From Ewingella americana (GTDB lineage: Bacteria; Pseudomonadota; Gammaproteobacteria; Enterobacterales; Enterobacteriaceae), in the NCBI RefSeq assembly GCF_006438725.1, contig NZ_RCZD01000007.1, positions 211,155-275,154 of the forward strand: DNA of 64,000 bases. The letters run 5' to 3'. The notes below the pieces were generated by a model. It had not been told where the DNA came from and searched no databases. It saw only the letters and a list, made by a program, of their open reading frames with translations. A program made the translations under genes and the position numbers. Within the stretch, counting starts at the first letter, position 1; the number at the start of each line of letters is the position of its first letter. This document shows positions 56,506 to 64,000 of this stretch, in pieces.

Positions 56506-57393
56506 TTACCGCGCACCCAGCCGCTGTTTTTCGGTCAGAAAATCAATAAACACCCGCACTTTGGGCAGCATATGGCGGCTGCTCGGCCAGACCACCGAGA
56601 ATTTCCCCGTCTCGTCAAGGAAGTCCACCAGTACAGCCACCAGCGTCCCCGCTTTCAGCGCATCCCGCACCAAAAACTCCGGCACATACGCCAGGCCCAG
56701 CCCCTGATTGACAGCCTGTAGCAGCGCTTCGAGATTATTACTGCTGAGTGCCACCGGTAAATTCAGCGGCGGCTCGCCGTTGAGCGCCCAGGGCTGAAAC
56801 TGCCCGCTGGCTGGAAAACGGTAACGCAGGCAAGCGTGGTGTTCGAGTTCGCCCGGTGTCTGCGGTGGCGGGTTCTGTGCAAAATAGGCCGGACTGCCGA
56901 CAATCGTAAAGTAAAACGGCCCGAGCCGCCGTGACATCAACTGTGACGTCGCCAAATCGCCGCTACGCACCGCCACATCGATCCCTTCGGCAATCAGGTC
57001 CACCATGCGGTCACTGAAATCCAGCTCAAGTTCTACCTGTGGGTAGCTGCGCATAAAATCGGCCAGATGGGGTAATAACATGCGATAGCCAATCGCCGGC
57101 ATACTGACCCGCAACTTGCCACGTGGCTCCGCGGAGACCCGCGACATTTCCTGCTCAGCCTCTTCCATTTGCGCCACAATTTGCTGGCAACGTTCGAAAA
57201 ATAGCTGACCCTCGTCGGTCAGGCTGATGCGACGCGTGCTGCGGTTAAACAGCCGAACGCCGAGCTTTTCCTCCAGCCGCGCCACGCTTTTACCGACCGC
57301 CGAGGCTGAGATCCCCATACGTTCGCCCGCTGCCGCGAAGCTGTAGTACTGAGCTGCCCGCACAAAAGCCAACATGCCGTTAAGATTTTCCAT
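56506..57393 (-). CDS. LysR-family regulator (CrgA-like group)
   Basis: 295 residues with an N-terminal winged helix (MENLNGMLAFVRAAQYYSFAA, SASAVGKSVARLEEKLGVRLF) and a substrate-binding domain (KLRVSMPAIGYRMLLPHL, then LELDFSDRMVDLIAEGIDVAVRSG). Such regulators usually control a divergent gene; the 14-segment transporter starts 119 bp away, so that is its likely target. Confidence 0.93.
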   Translation of the reverse strand: MENLNGMLAFVRAAQYYSFAAAGERMGISASAVGKSVARLEEKLGVRLFNRSTRRISLTDEGQLFFERCQQIVAQMEEAEQEMSRVSAEPRGKLRVSMPAIGYRMLLPHLADFMRSYPQVELELDFSDRMVDLIAEGIDVAVRSGDLATSQLMSRRLGPFYFTIVGSPAYFAQNPPPQTPGELEHHACLRYRFPASGQFQPWALNGEPPLNLPVALSSNNLEALLQAVNQGLGLAYVPEFLVRDALKAGTLVAVLVDFLDETGKFSVVWPSSRHMLPKVRVFIDFLTEKQRLGAR

Positions 57394-57511
57394 GAGGGTC
57401 TCCGTTGTGGTTTATCACTGCGCACTCGAGCTTTTTTGTCCGTAATCATCGGACTGTAAGCCTGTTTCAGCAAAATTGCAGACATTTTATCATCGTCGCA
57501 ACCTTCCTTTT

Positions 57512-59065
57512 ATGGATACGACCATGACTCAACTCACACCTCACCGTGCCTCATCGTCTTCACGCCAGCTCAGTGTGCTGCTTACCGTCTGTCTGGCAGG
57601 CGTGATTTTGCCGCTGAATTTTGTCAGCGGTGCGGTCGCCACCCCGGCCATCGCTCGCGAGCTAGGCGGCAGCGCACAGGCGCTGAGCTGGATAACCAAT
57701 GCCTTTATGCTCACTTTCGGCTGTTTTCTGATGGCCGCCGGTGCGCTGGCCGATGAGATTGGCCGCAAGAAAGTGTTTATCAGCGGCGTGGCCGGGTTTG
57801 CGCTGCTCTCGCTCCTGCAAAGTTTCAGCACCAGCCTGCTGGCGATCGACCTGCTGCGCGGCACCCAGGGCATTGTAGCCGCCGCCGCTTTGGCAGGCGG
57901 TTCTGCGGCACTGGCACAGGAGTTCGACGGACCGGCACGCACCCGCGCCTTCAGCCTGCTTGGCACCAGTTTCGGCGTCGGGCTGGCATTCGGGCCTTTT
58001 GTCGCGGGTCTGTTGATTGAACACTTCGGCTGGCGCTCGGTCTTTTTTTCCTCTATGGCAGTAGCCCTGCTCTCGTTACTGGCTGGTTCATGGCGTATGC
58101 AGGAGTCACGCAATCCCGATGCGCAAGGCATCGACTGGCCGGGCACCCTAAGCTTCACCGCCATGCTGGCGTTGCTGACCTGGGCGCTGATGGATATTCC
58201 GCAGTACGGCCTGCGAAGCGCGCCAGTGCTGGGAATGCTCGGTGGAGCTACGCTGCTGCTGGCGCTGTTTATTGCCGTGGAATTGCGCGTTAAGCACCCG
58301 ATGCTGGATTTGTCACTGTTCCGTTTTCCACGGTTTATCGGCGTGCAGGCCCTGCCGCTGGCGACCGGTTTCTGCTTTGTGGTACTGCTGGTCATTTTAC
58401 CCATGCAGTTTATCGGCATCATCGGTCTCAGCGAGCAACAGGCCGGGCTGATGATGATGGCGCTGTCACTTCCGATGCTGGCCGTGCCGTTGATTGCCGC
58501 ATGGCTGACCCGCTGGATAAGCGCAGGTGTGCTCTGCACTTCAGGTTTAGTGCTGGCGGCGCTGGGTTTGTGGTGGCTGAGTGTGGCGGTCAATGCGCAG
58601 AATTTCACGCAAATGATTTTGCCGATGCTGCTGATCGGGCTGGGTACTGGCCTGCCGTGGGGTCTGATGGACGGGCTGTCAGTCAGCGTGGTGCCAAAAG
58701 AGCGCGCGGGTATGGCCACCGGTATTTTCAGCACCACCCGCGTGGCCGGTGAAGGAATTTCTCTGGCCACGGTCGGCGCGCTGCTGGCAGCCTTTATGTA
58801 TAACGGACTGGCGACGCATTTTTCCGGCGCAGACATCGCACAGGCCAGCCAGCGTCTGGCAACCGGCGATTTACACCAGGCTCAGCGCCTAATCCCTGGT
58901 GCCAGCGTGGCACAGCTCCAGCAGATCTATGCCACGTCACTGCATCATCTCTTACTGTGTCTGATGGCGATCACGCTGGCCTCGGCGCTCGTCGTGCTGC
59001 TCGCGCTGGCCGGCAAAGAGACCACGCCCGATACGGCTGGGGTTCAGAACGACCTGGCACCGTGA
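57512..59065 (+). CDS. MFS drug exporter (DHA2 family, 14 segments)
   Basis: 517-residue EmrB/QacA-like proton antiporter. The start MDTTMTQLTPHRASSSSRQL was taken because it precedes the first membrane segment (LLTVCLAGVILPLNFVSG) closely; a further 12 upstream codons are open but have no ribosome site, and an ATG four codons later is also possible. Motifs include ALADEIGRKKVFISG (loop 2-3) and [21 protein letters not shown]. Substrates unknown. Divergent LysR gene suggests inducible export of a small molecule. Confidence 0.9.
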   Translation: MDTTMTQLTPHRASSSSRQLSVLLTVCLAGVILPLNFVSGAVATPAIARELGGSAQALSWITNAFMLTFGCFLMAAGALADEIGRKKVFISGVAGFALLSLLQSFSTSLLAIDLLRGTQGIVAAAALAGGSAALAQEFDGPARTRAFSLLGTSFGVGLAFGPFVAGLLIEHFGWRSVFFSSMAVALLSLLAGSWRMQESRNPDAQGIDWPGTLSFTAMLALLTWALMDIPQYGLRSAPVLGMLGGATLLLALFIAVELRVKHPMLDLSLFRFPRFIGVQALPLATGFCFVVLLVILPMQFIGIIGLSEQQAGLMMMALSLPMLAVPLIAAWLTRWISAGVLCTSGLVLAALGLWWLSVAVNAQNFTQMILPMLLIGLGTGLPWGLMDGLSVSVVPKERAGMATGIFSTTRVAGEGISLATVGALLAAFMYNGLATHFSGADIAQASQRLATGDLHQAQRLIPGASVAQLQQIYATSLHHLLLCLMAITLASALVVLLALAGKETTPDTAGVQNDLAP

Positions 59066-59102
59066 TCAGAGCGATGTGATAGAGATCATAAAAAGGTGAA
59101 CA

Positions 59103-59582
59103 TCACCAGCGGCGATCCAGATCCTGTGCGTAGAGTCGGATCGCACGCTGGTATGACTGAATTTCACTGTCTGCACTGGTATCAGCAATCACCTCCAGCA
59201 GTACCGACATCGCAGCATGGTGATCAGCCAGGTTGTAGAGCGTCATCGCCAGAAAAACCCGCATCTCCTGCGCATCCGGGAAAACCTGCATTGCACGTTC
59301 GAAAATCTGTTTTGACGCCTCAAACTGCCCCAATGTGCGATACGTACTGCCCAGACCTAAATAAGCGCCACGCAGATCTTCCCCGGTTAACCCGAGATCG
59401 ATGGCCGCCAAATAATAGGCAACCGCCTGAGACTCCAGCCCCATCGAGTCATGAATGCAGGCCGTTTCATAGTGCACCTTCGCCTGTTGCGGATACTGTG
59501 CAGCGAGGGATATCCACTCATTCCGGGCCTGTTCGGTTTTCCCTGCCTGACGTAATTGTTGTAAAACAGTGTTCAGATCCAT
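59103..59582 (-). CDS. Tetratricopeptide-repeat protein
   Basis: 159-residue soluble helical protein of about four TPR units, for example AKVHYETACIHDSMGLESQAV, LGLGSTYRTLGQFEASKQIFE and RVFLAMTLYNLADHHAAMSVL. No signal peptide. Conserved-hypothetical TPR proteins of this size are common in enterobacteria, and a binding-partner role is likely but unspecified. Converges with the MFS gene. Confidence 0.85.
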   Translation of the reverse strand: MDLNTVLQQLRQAGKTEQARNEWISLAAQYPQQAKVHYETACIHDSMGLESQAVAYYLAAIDLGLTGEDLRGAYLGLGSTYRTLGQFEASKQIFERAMQVFPDAQEMRVFLAMTLYNLADHHAAMSVLLEVIADTSADSEIQSYQRAIRLYAQDLDRRW

Positions 59583-60016
59583 CTTTCACTCCTTCTCAAT
59601 GCGGGCTAAATGATTAGTAACTTAACTCAAACGCTCACTCTGCCTGGGATTTAAATGCTGCAAATGATTATTTTTAAGGTTTAACAGCCGTAAAATACCA
59701 TTTATTAGAGTTATAAAGCTTTTTGACAAAAGTGTCAGATAATTCCTCTTAAGTTAAATTTATTAACTTATATTTAACTATGTCCCCGAGTCTCATGGTG
59801 CTGTTACTGAAAAGAAAACGGCCCACATGCAAGGTTCAGACTGGCAATGCCAGTGATAATTCCCCTAATAAAAGGGGAAAACGGACAAAAACTGATTTTT
59901 AAAACGCAGCCGCATTTTGTCATTGAGCTTTTTTAGAGTGTTACCACCAGAGGATTTCCACATGCACGGTTAGTTGCATGAATAAACAGCCTTACACGTT
60001 GTCATTGGGAGTCATC
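59583..60016. promoter_or_regulatory. Leader/promoter region of the pilus operon
   Basis: 434 AT-rich bases. Two perfect hairpins stand in tandem, ACTGGC-AAT-GCCAGT (59840-59854) and TTCCCCT-(AATAAA)-AGGGGAA (59860-59879), about 140 bp before the first subunit. With no T run beyond, they could be leader structures or attenuators rather than terminators. No gene is seen. Confidence 0.5.
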
Positions 60017-60562
60017 ATGGACGCAAAAAAACAATCCTTTCTCACCTTATTTTCCGCGGCTCTGCTGACACTTTCAGCTGGCGCTCACGCAGCAGGCACC
60101 CTGACCGGTCAGGTCGCCGTGCAGTTAACTATCAGCACCGGGTGTACCGTTGGTAACGGCACCGCCACCGGCGGCACCAACCAGTGGGGTACGTTGAACT
60201 TCGGTAACTATGCCGATTTAACCAGCGTGATCAACGGGACAGTCTTTGGCGCCGACGGCACCAATGCGGTCACCATCACGTGCAGTACCGGCCTTAGCCC
60301 CACGCTCTCCCTTAACGGCGGACTGGCCCCCAGCGGTGCTACCCGCACCATGACCTCCAGCGGCAACAGCATCCTTTACCGCCTCTATTCCAACGCCGCA
60401 CGCACCTCGGAAATCGCCATCAATACTCCGGTGTCTTTTACGGCGAGCACGACGCCGCAAAATTTCCCAATTTATGGTCGCGTGCTGCCTGCTGATCAGA
60501 CCAATACCAGCCCCGCAGCGGGCACTTATAACGATACCGTAGTTGCCACGCTTTCCTGGTAG
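60017..60562 (+). CDS. Spore-coat-U domain pilus subunit 1 (Csu-like)
   Basis: 181-residue secreted pilin. Start MDAKKQSFLTLFSAALLTLSAGAHA opens a signal peptide cut after AHA and has GGGAG upstream; the frame extends 13 codons further up without one. The SCPU domain shows a cysteine near the start (ISTGCTVGNG), LNFGNYADLTS, a second cysteine in VTITCSTG and a final strand YNDTVVATLSW. Such subunits assemble archaic chaperone-usher pili on the surface. First of three in one operon. Confidence 0.9.
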   Translation: MDAKKQSFLTLFSAALLTLSAGAHAAGTLTGQVAVQLTISTGCTVGNGTATGGTNQWGTLNFGNYADLTSVINGTVFGADGTNAVTITCSTGLSPTLSLNGGLAPSGATRTMTSSGNSILYRLYSNAARTSEIAINTPVSFTASTTPQNFPIYGRVLPADQTNTSPAAGTYNDTVVATLSW

Positions 60563-60623
60563 CACCTGAATATGTCAGGGCCGTTTACGGCCCTGGATTC
60601 ACGATTATTCAGAAGGAAAGACC

Positions 60624-61142
60624 ATGGACGCCAAGGTGCTGCTGCTTTTTTCAGCCCTCAGTATGCTGCTTGTTCTGACCGCAGTTCCTGTCAGTCAGGC
60701 CGCCACGCTGGGGGTTACCGCGACCCTGCTGCCTGCCTGTACCGCAGGCACGACCACCTCTGGCAGTACCACCTTCGGTACGATCAATTTCGGTAATTAC
60801 GCCTCTACCACCAGCGTGATTAATGCCACCAGCGCCCAGCTGGCGGGATCAATTCGCGTCAACTGTGTCAACGGCCTGAGCTATAAAATTCTGATGGATG
60901 GCGGCAGCAGCGGCAGTGTGAGCAGTCGCAGCATGGCTAACACCACCAATGCCACGCTGAAAGTGCTTTATAACCTCTACACCAATGCGACCCGCTCCAC
61001 GCTGTGGGACAACACCACCGGCCTGAGCGACGTCGGCAACGGTGCCGATCAATGGCATACGGTGTATGGCCGCGTGCCGTCACAAACCACACCGGCAGCC
61101 GGTGTTTATCAGGATACGGTGAACGTTACCGTCAGCTGGTAG
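60624..61142 (+). CDS. Spore-coat-U domain pilus subunit 2
   Basis: 172 residues with a signal peptide (MDAKVLLLFSALSMLL ... SQA), then ATLLPACTAGTTTSG, INFGNYASTTSVI, VNCVNGLSY and the C-terminal YQDTVNVTVSW. The pattern of two cysteines and the INFGNY motif is shared with the first subunit but the sequences are clearly diverged. AGAAGGAAAG precedes the ATG. Confidence 0.92.
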   Translation: MDAKVLLLFSALSMLLVLTAVPVSQAATLGVTATLLPACTAGTTTSGSTTFGTINFGNYASTTSVINATSAQLAGSIRVNCVNGLSYKILMDGGSSGSVSSRSMANTTNATLKVLYNLYTNATRSTLWDNTTGLSDVGNGADQWHTVYGRVPSQTTPAAGVYQDTVNVTVSW

Positions 61143-61156
61143 TGGGGAGAGACACG

Positions 61157-61690
61157 ATGCCTGAGCGGTACCTGATCACTCTTTTTACCCTGCCGCTGCT
61201 GCTCTGCTCTGCCGCCGACGCAGGAACCGCCATCCAGAATTTCACCGTCAGCGCCACCATTGTTAACGGCTGCGCCTTTGGCAGCTCCGTCACCAGCCCG
61301 ATCACCAATCTCGGCACCATCAATTTTGGCTCGCTAGCCTCCGTTCCCAGCAATCTCGACATGGTCAGCACCACCGGCGCGGGCAGCGTAGTGGTGACCT
61401 GCACCCCAGGCGCAACACCGACGATCTCCATGGATTACGGCACCCACGGCGGCAGCGCCACCCAGCGCTACATGGTTAACACCACAGCGGCCACGCAGAC
61501 GCTGGCCTATCAGCTTTATCAGGATTCAGCGCGCAGCAAAGTCTGGGGAAACGGCGCGCTGGCGATGACGGTCAGCAGCTTTCCGGCCACCACACAAACC
61601 TATCCGGTTTATGCACGCTTATTTGCAGTGACCACTTTACCCTCAGCGGGAACCTATACCGACACGGTGACTGTGACATTAACTTATTGA
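61157..61690 (+). CDS. Spore-coat-U domain pilus subunit 3
   Basis: 177 residues; start MPERYLITLFTLPLLLCSA opens a signal peptide and has GGGGAGA upstream. The frame continues back into the previous gene but is only the overlap shadow there. The mature part has NGCAFGSSV, INFGSLAS, VVTCTPGA and ends YTDTVTVTLTY. Third subunit of the pilus operon. Confidence 0.9.
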   Translation: MPERYLITLFTLPLLLCSAADAGTAIQNFTVSATIVNGCAFGSSVTSPITNLGTINFGSLASVPSNLDMVSTTGAGSVVVTCTPGATPTISMDYGTHGGSATQRYMVNTTAATQTLAYQLYQDSARSKVWGNGALAMTVSSFPATTQTYPVYARLFAVTTLPSAGTYTDTVTVTLTY

Positions 61691-61708
61691 ATGATCAGGA
61701 TATCAATC

Positions 61709-62506
61709 ATGCATTACACCTTTTTTCGCACGGCGTTACCTTTGTTCACTTTGGGCCTGTTGGCCAGTCCAGCCCCGGTTTGGGCCGCCAGTTCAGTGCT
61801 GGTCTGGCCGGTGTATCAAATCATCGAGTCGGACCAGAACGGCTCTGCGCTTTGGCTGGAGAACCGCGGGGCCGAACCGGTATCGTTGCAGGTACGGGTA
61901 CTGGCCTGGAAGCAGGAGAACTTTAACGAGCGCTATGCCGACCAGAGTGACGTGGTCGCCAGCCCGCCGTTTGCCACCGTCGCGCCCGGCCAGCGTCAGT
62001 TGATTCGGCTGATCCGCAATACGCCCGTTCCTGCCCACACCGAAAAAGCCTTTCGTATTATCATTGATGAGATCCCCTCCCCGCTGACCGCGCCAGCCCA
62101 GGGGCAGGATAAAGCCGTGGTCGGCCTGCAGTTGCAGATGCGCTACCTGTTGCCGCTGTTTATGGATGGCGAAGGCATCTGGACCAACGATCGCACCGAC
62201 ATCAAACGCGACAGCGCCACGGCGACGAAACCGGTGCTGCACTGGAGTATCGACAGTGCGGGCGGAAAAACCTTCCTGAAAGTACGCAATACCGGCGTGG
62301 TACATGCCCGGCTGAGCAACGTGTTCTGGTCCAATACCGGCGATGCCAAAAAGGGCGTGAAGCCGATGGTGTCCGGCTTTATGGGTTATGTCTTGCCGGG
62401 ACAGGAGATGCGCTGGCCGGTTCCGGCGGGCCTGCTGCCGGGTGGCCAGCTTAATGCGCAGATTGCCGATAACACCCAACCGATTGTGGTCCCCCGCGGC
62501 GAGTAA
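61709..62506 (+). CDS. Periplasmic pilus chaperone (archaic type)
   Basis: 265-residue PapD-like chaperone with a signal peptide (MHYTFFRTALPLFTLGLL ... VWA). The ATG with AGGA upstream was preferred to one six codons earlier. Domain 1 has VLVWPVYQIIESDQNGSALWL, PFATVAPGQRQLIRLI with the substrate-anchoring basic residues, and FRIIIDEIP; domain 2 follows (VLHWSIDSAGGKTFLKVRNTG). It protects subunits and delivers them to the usher. Confidence 0.93.
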   Translation: MHYTFFRTALPLFTLGLLASPAPVWAASSVLVWPVYQIIESDQNGSALWLENRGAEPVSLQVRVLAWKQENFNERYADQSDVVASPPFATVAPGQRQLIRLIRNTPVPAHTEKAFRIIIDEIPSPLTAPAQGQDKAVVGLQLQMRYLLPLFMDGEGIWTNDRTDIKRDSATATKPVLHWSIDSAGGKTFLKVRNTGVVHARLSNVFWSNTGDAKKGVKPMVSGFMGYVLPGQEMRWPVPAGLLPGGQLNAQIADNTQPIVVPRGE

Positions 62507-62524
62507 AGGCGGGAGCCGCAATAC

Positions 62525-63709
62525 ATGCAAACCCGAAGTTTTAGCCTCAGAACAGGCGTTCTTCTTCTGACCAACGCCGGTGGCTGCCTGGGCCTGATGT
62601 ATGCGGGCAGCCTGCTCGTGGCTCCGTGGCAGGCACAGGCGGCGGAATACGGCGCGCTACCGGACGCCCCGCGTGCAGCCCCGGTGGTCACTGACGCGAC
62701 CTATTATTTGTCGATCGTGGTGAACGGCCAGAGCGACAATCAGGTGGTGCCGGTGGTCTATCGCAATAATGCCTATTGGGTGGAAGCCGGGGTGCTGGCG
62801 AAAAACCATGTGCGTCTCAACGGGCAGCAGCAGGGGCTGGTGAATATCGCCAGCCTGCCGCAGGTCAAAGCCCAGTATGTCGCCGCGACCCAGCAGTTGA
62901 TCTTACAGGTACCGGATGACTGGCTGCCAAAACAGAATGTCAGCGGCGATAACCTGATGGGATATACCCCGGCGCAAAGCAGCACCGGGCTGTTATTCAA
63001 CTACGACGCTTACTACTCCGATCCGCACGACGGCCAGCGTTCGCTCGCGACCTGGATGGAGCAGCGCCTGTTCAGCAGCGTCGGCATTCTGACCAACACC
63101 GGCACCTGGCGTTATAACATGGAAGGTTCCCCCGGCGATGTCGACAGCACCTCGCAGGACGGATATATCCGCTATGACACCTTCTGGCGTTATACCGACG
63201 AAAAAGGTCTGGTCAGTTATCAGATGGGGGATTTCGTCAGTAACTCGCTGACCTGGAGCAACTCGGCGCGCATGGGCGGTTTACGCATCAGCCGTAATTT
63301 TGGCGTGCGCCCGGATCTGGTGACCTATCCGCTGCTGCAATACAGCGGCACAGCGGCGGTGCCCACCACGGTCGATTTATTCCTCAACGGGTTCAAAGCC
63401 AGCAGCAATAACCTGAACTCCGGGCCGTTCACCCTCACCAATGTGCCCTATATTAACGGCGCCGGTGAAGCCACGGTGGTCACCACCGATGCCCTCGGGC
63501 GGCAGGTTTCCACCAGCGTGCCGTTTTACGTCTCCAATACCCTGTTGCGCCAGGGCCTGACTGACTTTGACCTGTCGCTCGGTGCGGTGCGGCAAAATTA
63601 TGGTGTCAACAGCGCCGACTACTCTGACGCGGCCTTCAGCGGCATTTACCGCTACGGCATCACCAATTACCTGACGATCTCCACCCATGGCGAGGCCACG
63701 CAGGGCTGA
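62525..63709 (+). pseudogene. Pilus usher (FimD/PapC-like), truncated by an IS element
   Basis: Outer-membrane usher with a signal peptide and an N-terminal substrate-recognition domain (YYLSIVVNGQSDNQVVPVVY), then the start of the barrel (DGYIRYDTFWRYTDEKG, MGDFVSNSLTWSNSARMGG) and the plug (VPTTVDLFLNGF). A normal usher has about 800 residues; here the frame stops after 394. The stop TGA is the second codon position of the IS end CTGATGGC at 63706. The pilus cannot be assembled unless the rest is repaired or another usher serves. Confidence 0.92.
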
Positions 63710-64000
63710 TGGCTCCCCACAAAATGCAGACAGGCATAGCGGGATATGATCTACTTCGTGCGCCAACAAAAAGTAAAGGACCCCGGCTATGCCTGTCGCA
63801 CAAGTTTGCCAGAAATTTCTCCAAAAATCCCTTTCCCATATTCATGTTTATCGGCGTGACGCCTTGATTTCTATGTCTATGACTTTAGTTCGCGGGGCAT
63901 CTTTAACCCTCACCAGCATAGGGCGCTATTTGCCCGGTTCCGCAAAAGTGAAACATAAAATAAAACGCGTCGACCGATTAATGGCTAATCCTCGCCTTCA
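63706..64000 (+). mobile_element. IS4-family insertion sequence (left part)
   Basis: Begins CTGATGGCTCCCC, resembling the CTGATGAATCCCC end of IS10-group elements of the IS4 family. The usher coding sequence stops at its boundary. A transposase frame starts 83 bp inside. The right end, and with it the target duplication, lie beyond base 64000. Confidence 0.8.
63789..64000 (+). CDS. IS4-family transposase, N-terminus
   Basis: 70 visible codons starting MPVAQVCQKFLQKSLSHIHVY. The segment LVRGASLTLTSIGRYLPGSA followed by KHKIKRVDRLMANPRLH is the conserved N-terminal region of IS10-group transposases (LTLTELGR...K.KHNIKR.DRLLGN in IS10). It runs off the window. The DDE catalytic residues are not in view. 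Confidence 0.88.
   Translation, partial: MPVAQVCQKFLQKSLSHIHVYRRDALISMSMTLVRGASLTLTSIGRYLPGSAKVKHKIKRVDRLMANPRL

Noticed and set aside
32494..64000. Second copy of the tRNA-Phe 3' end as an island attachment site
   Set aside because: I looked for the terminal bases of the tRNA in the rest of the window and found none.
1..64000. CRISPR array or complete prophage
   Set aside because: No regular direct repeats with unique spacers were seen. The holin and endolysin stand without capsid, tail or integrase genes.

Overview
The window is chromosomal DNA of an enterobacterium (Enterobacterales). From about 1 to 32.5 kb the gene order is almost that of the Escherichia coli pgk-to-speC segment: pgk, epd, tktA, loiP, speB, speA, metK, galP, sprT, endA, rsmE, gshB, yqgE, ruvX, yggR, yggS, proC, yggT, yggU, rdgB, hemW, yggN, yggL, trmB, mutY, yggX, mltC, speC. 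The differences are an orphan outer-membrane efflux lipoprotein between loiP and speB, glsB between yggN and yggL, and no nupG. An ERIC element, a second palindromic intergenic repeat and the accessory genes suggest a Yersiniaceae-like host such as Rahnella or Serratia. That genus-level guess is an inference, not a demonstration.

A tRNA-Phe(GAA) gene at 32.4 kb ends the conserved block, and accessory DNA follows. 33.3-37.5 kb is a decayed type VI secretion locus. tssB and tssC are intact, a scar joins the first codons of a tssK-like gene to the tail of a tssJ-like gene, tssE is intact, and a VasL/TssA-like gene is cut by an in-frame TGA. Next come a MipA/OmpV outer-membrane protein divergent from an RND efflux pair, an orphan LydA-like holin, and an amino-acid ABC transporter without its ATPase followed by an aminotransferase. 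After these lie an MxKDx-repeat protein, a molybdopterin oxidoreductase with its cytochrome b partner, and a divergent two-component system.

The most interesting region is 51.2-56.5 kb. A membrane-anchored ToxR/CadC-like regulator and a GH108 (TtsA-like) muramidase form a small operon. The operon is divergent from a multidomain GH18 chitinase that has no signal peptide, and a LysR regulator lies beside it. A short untracked remnant of a second chitinase chitin-binding module lies at 51.23-51.32 kb. With the holin at 43.4 kb this looks like a dispersed or degraded lysis-derived (type 10) chitinase-export module, related in concept to ChiWXYZ of Serratia and TtsA of Salmonella Typhi.

The right end holds a LysR/MFS exporter pair, a TPR protein and an archaic (Csu-like) chaperone-usher pilus operon with three spore-coat-U subunits. 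An IS4-family element interrupts its usher gene and runs off the window edge.
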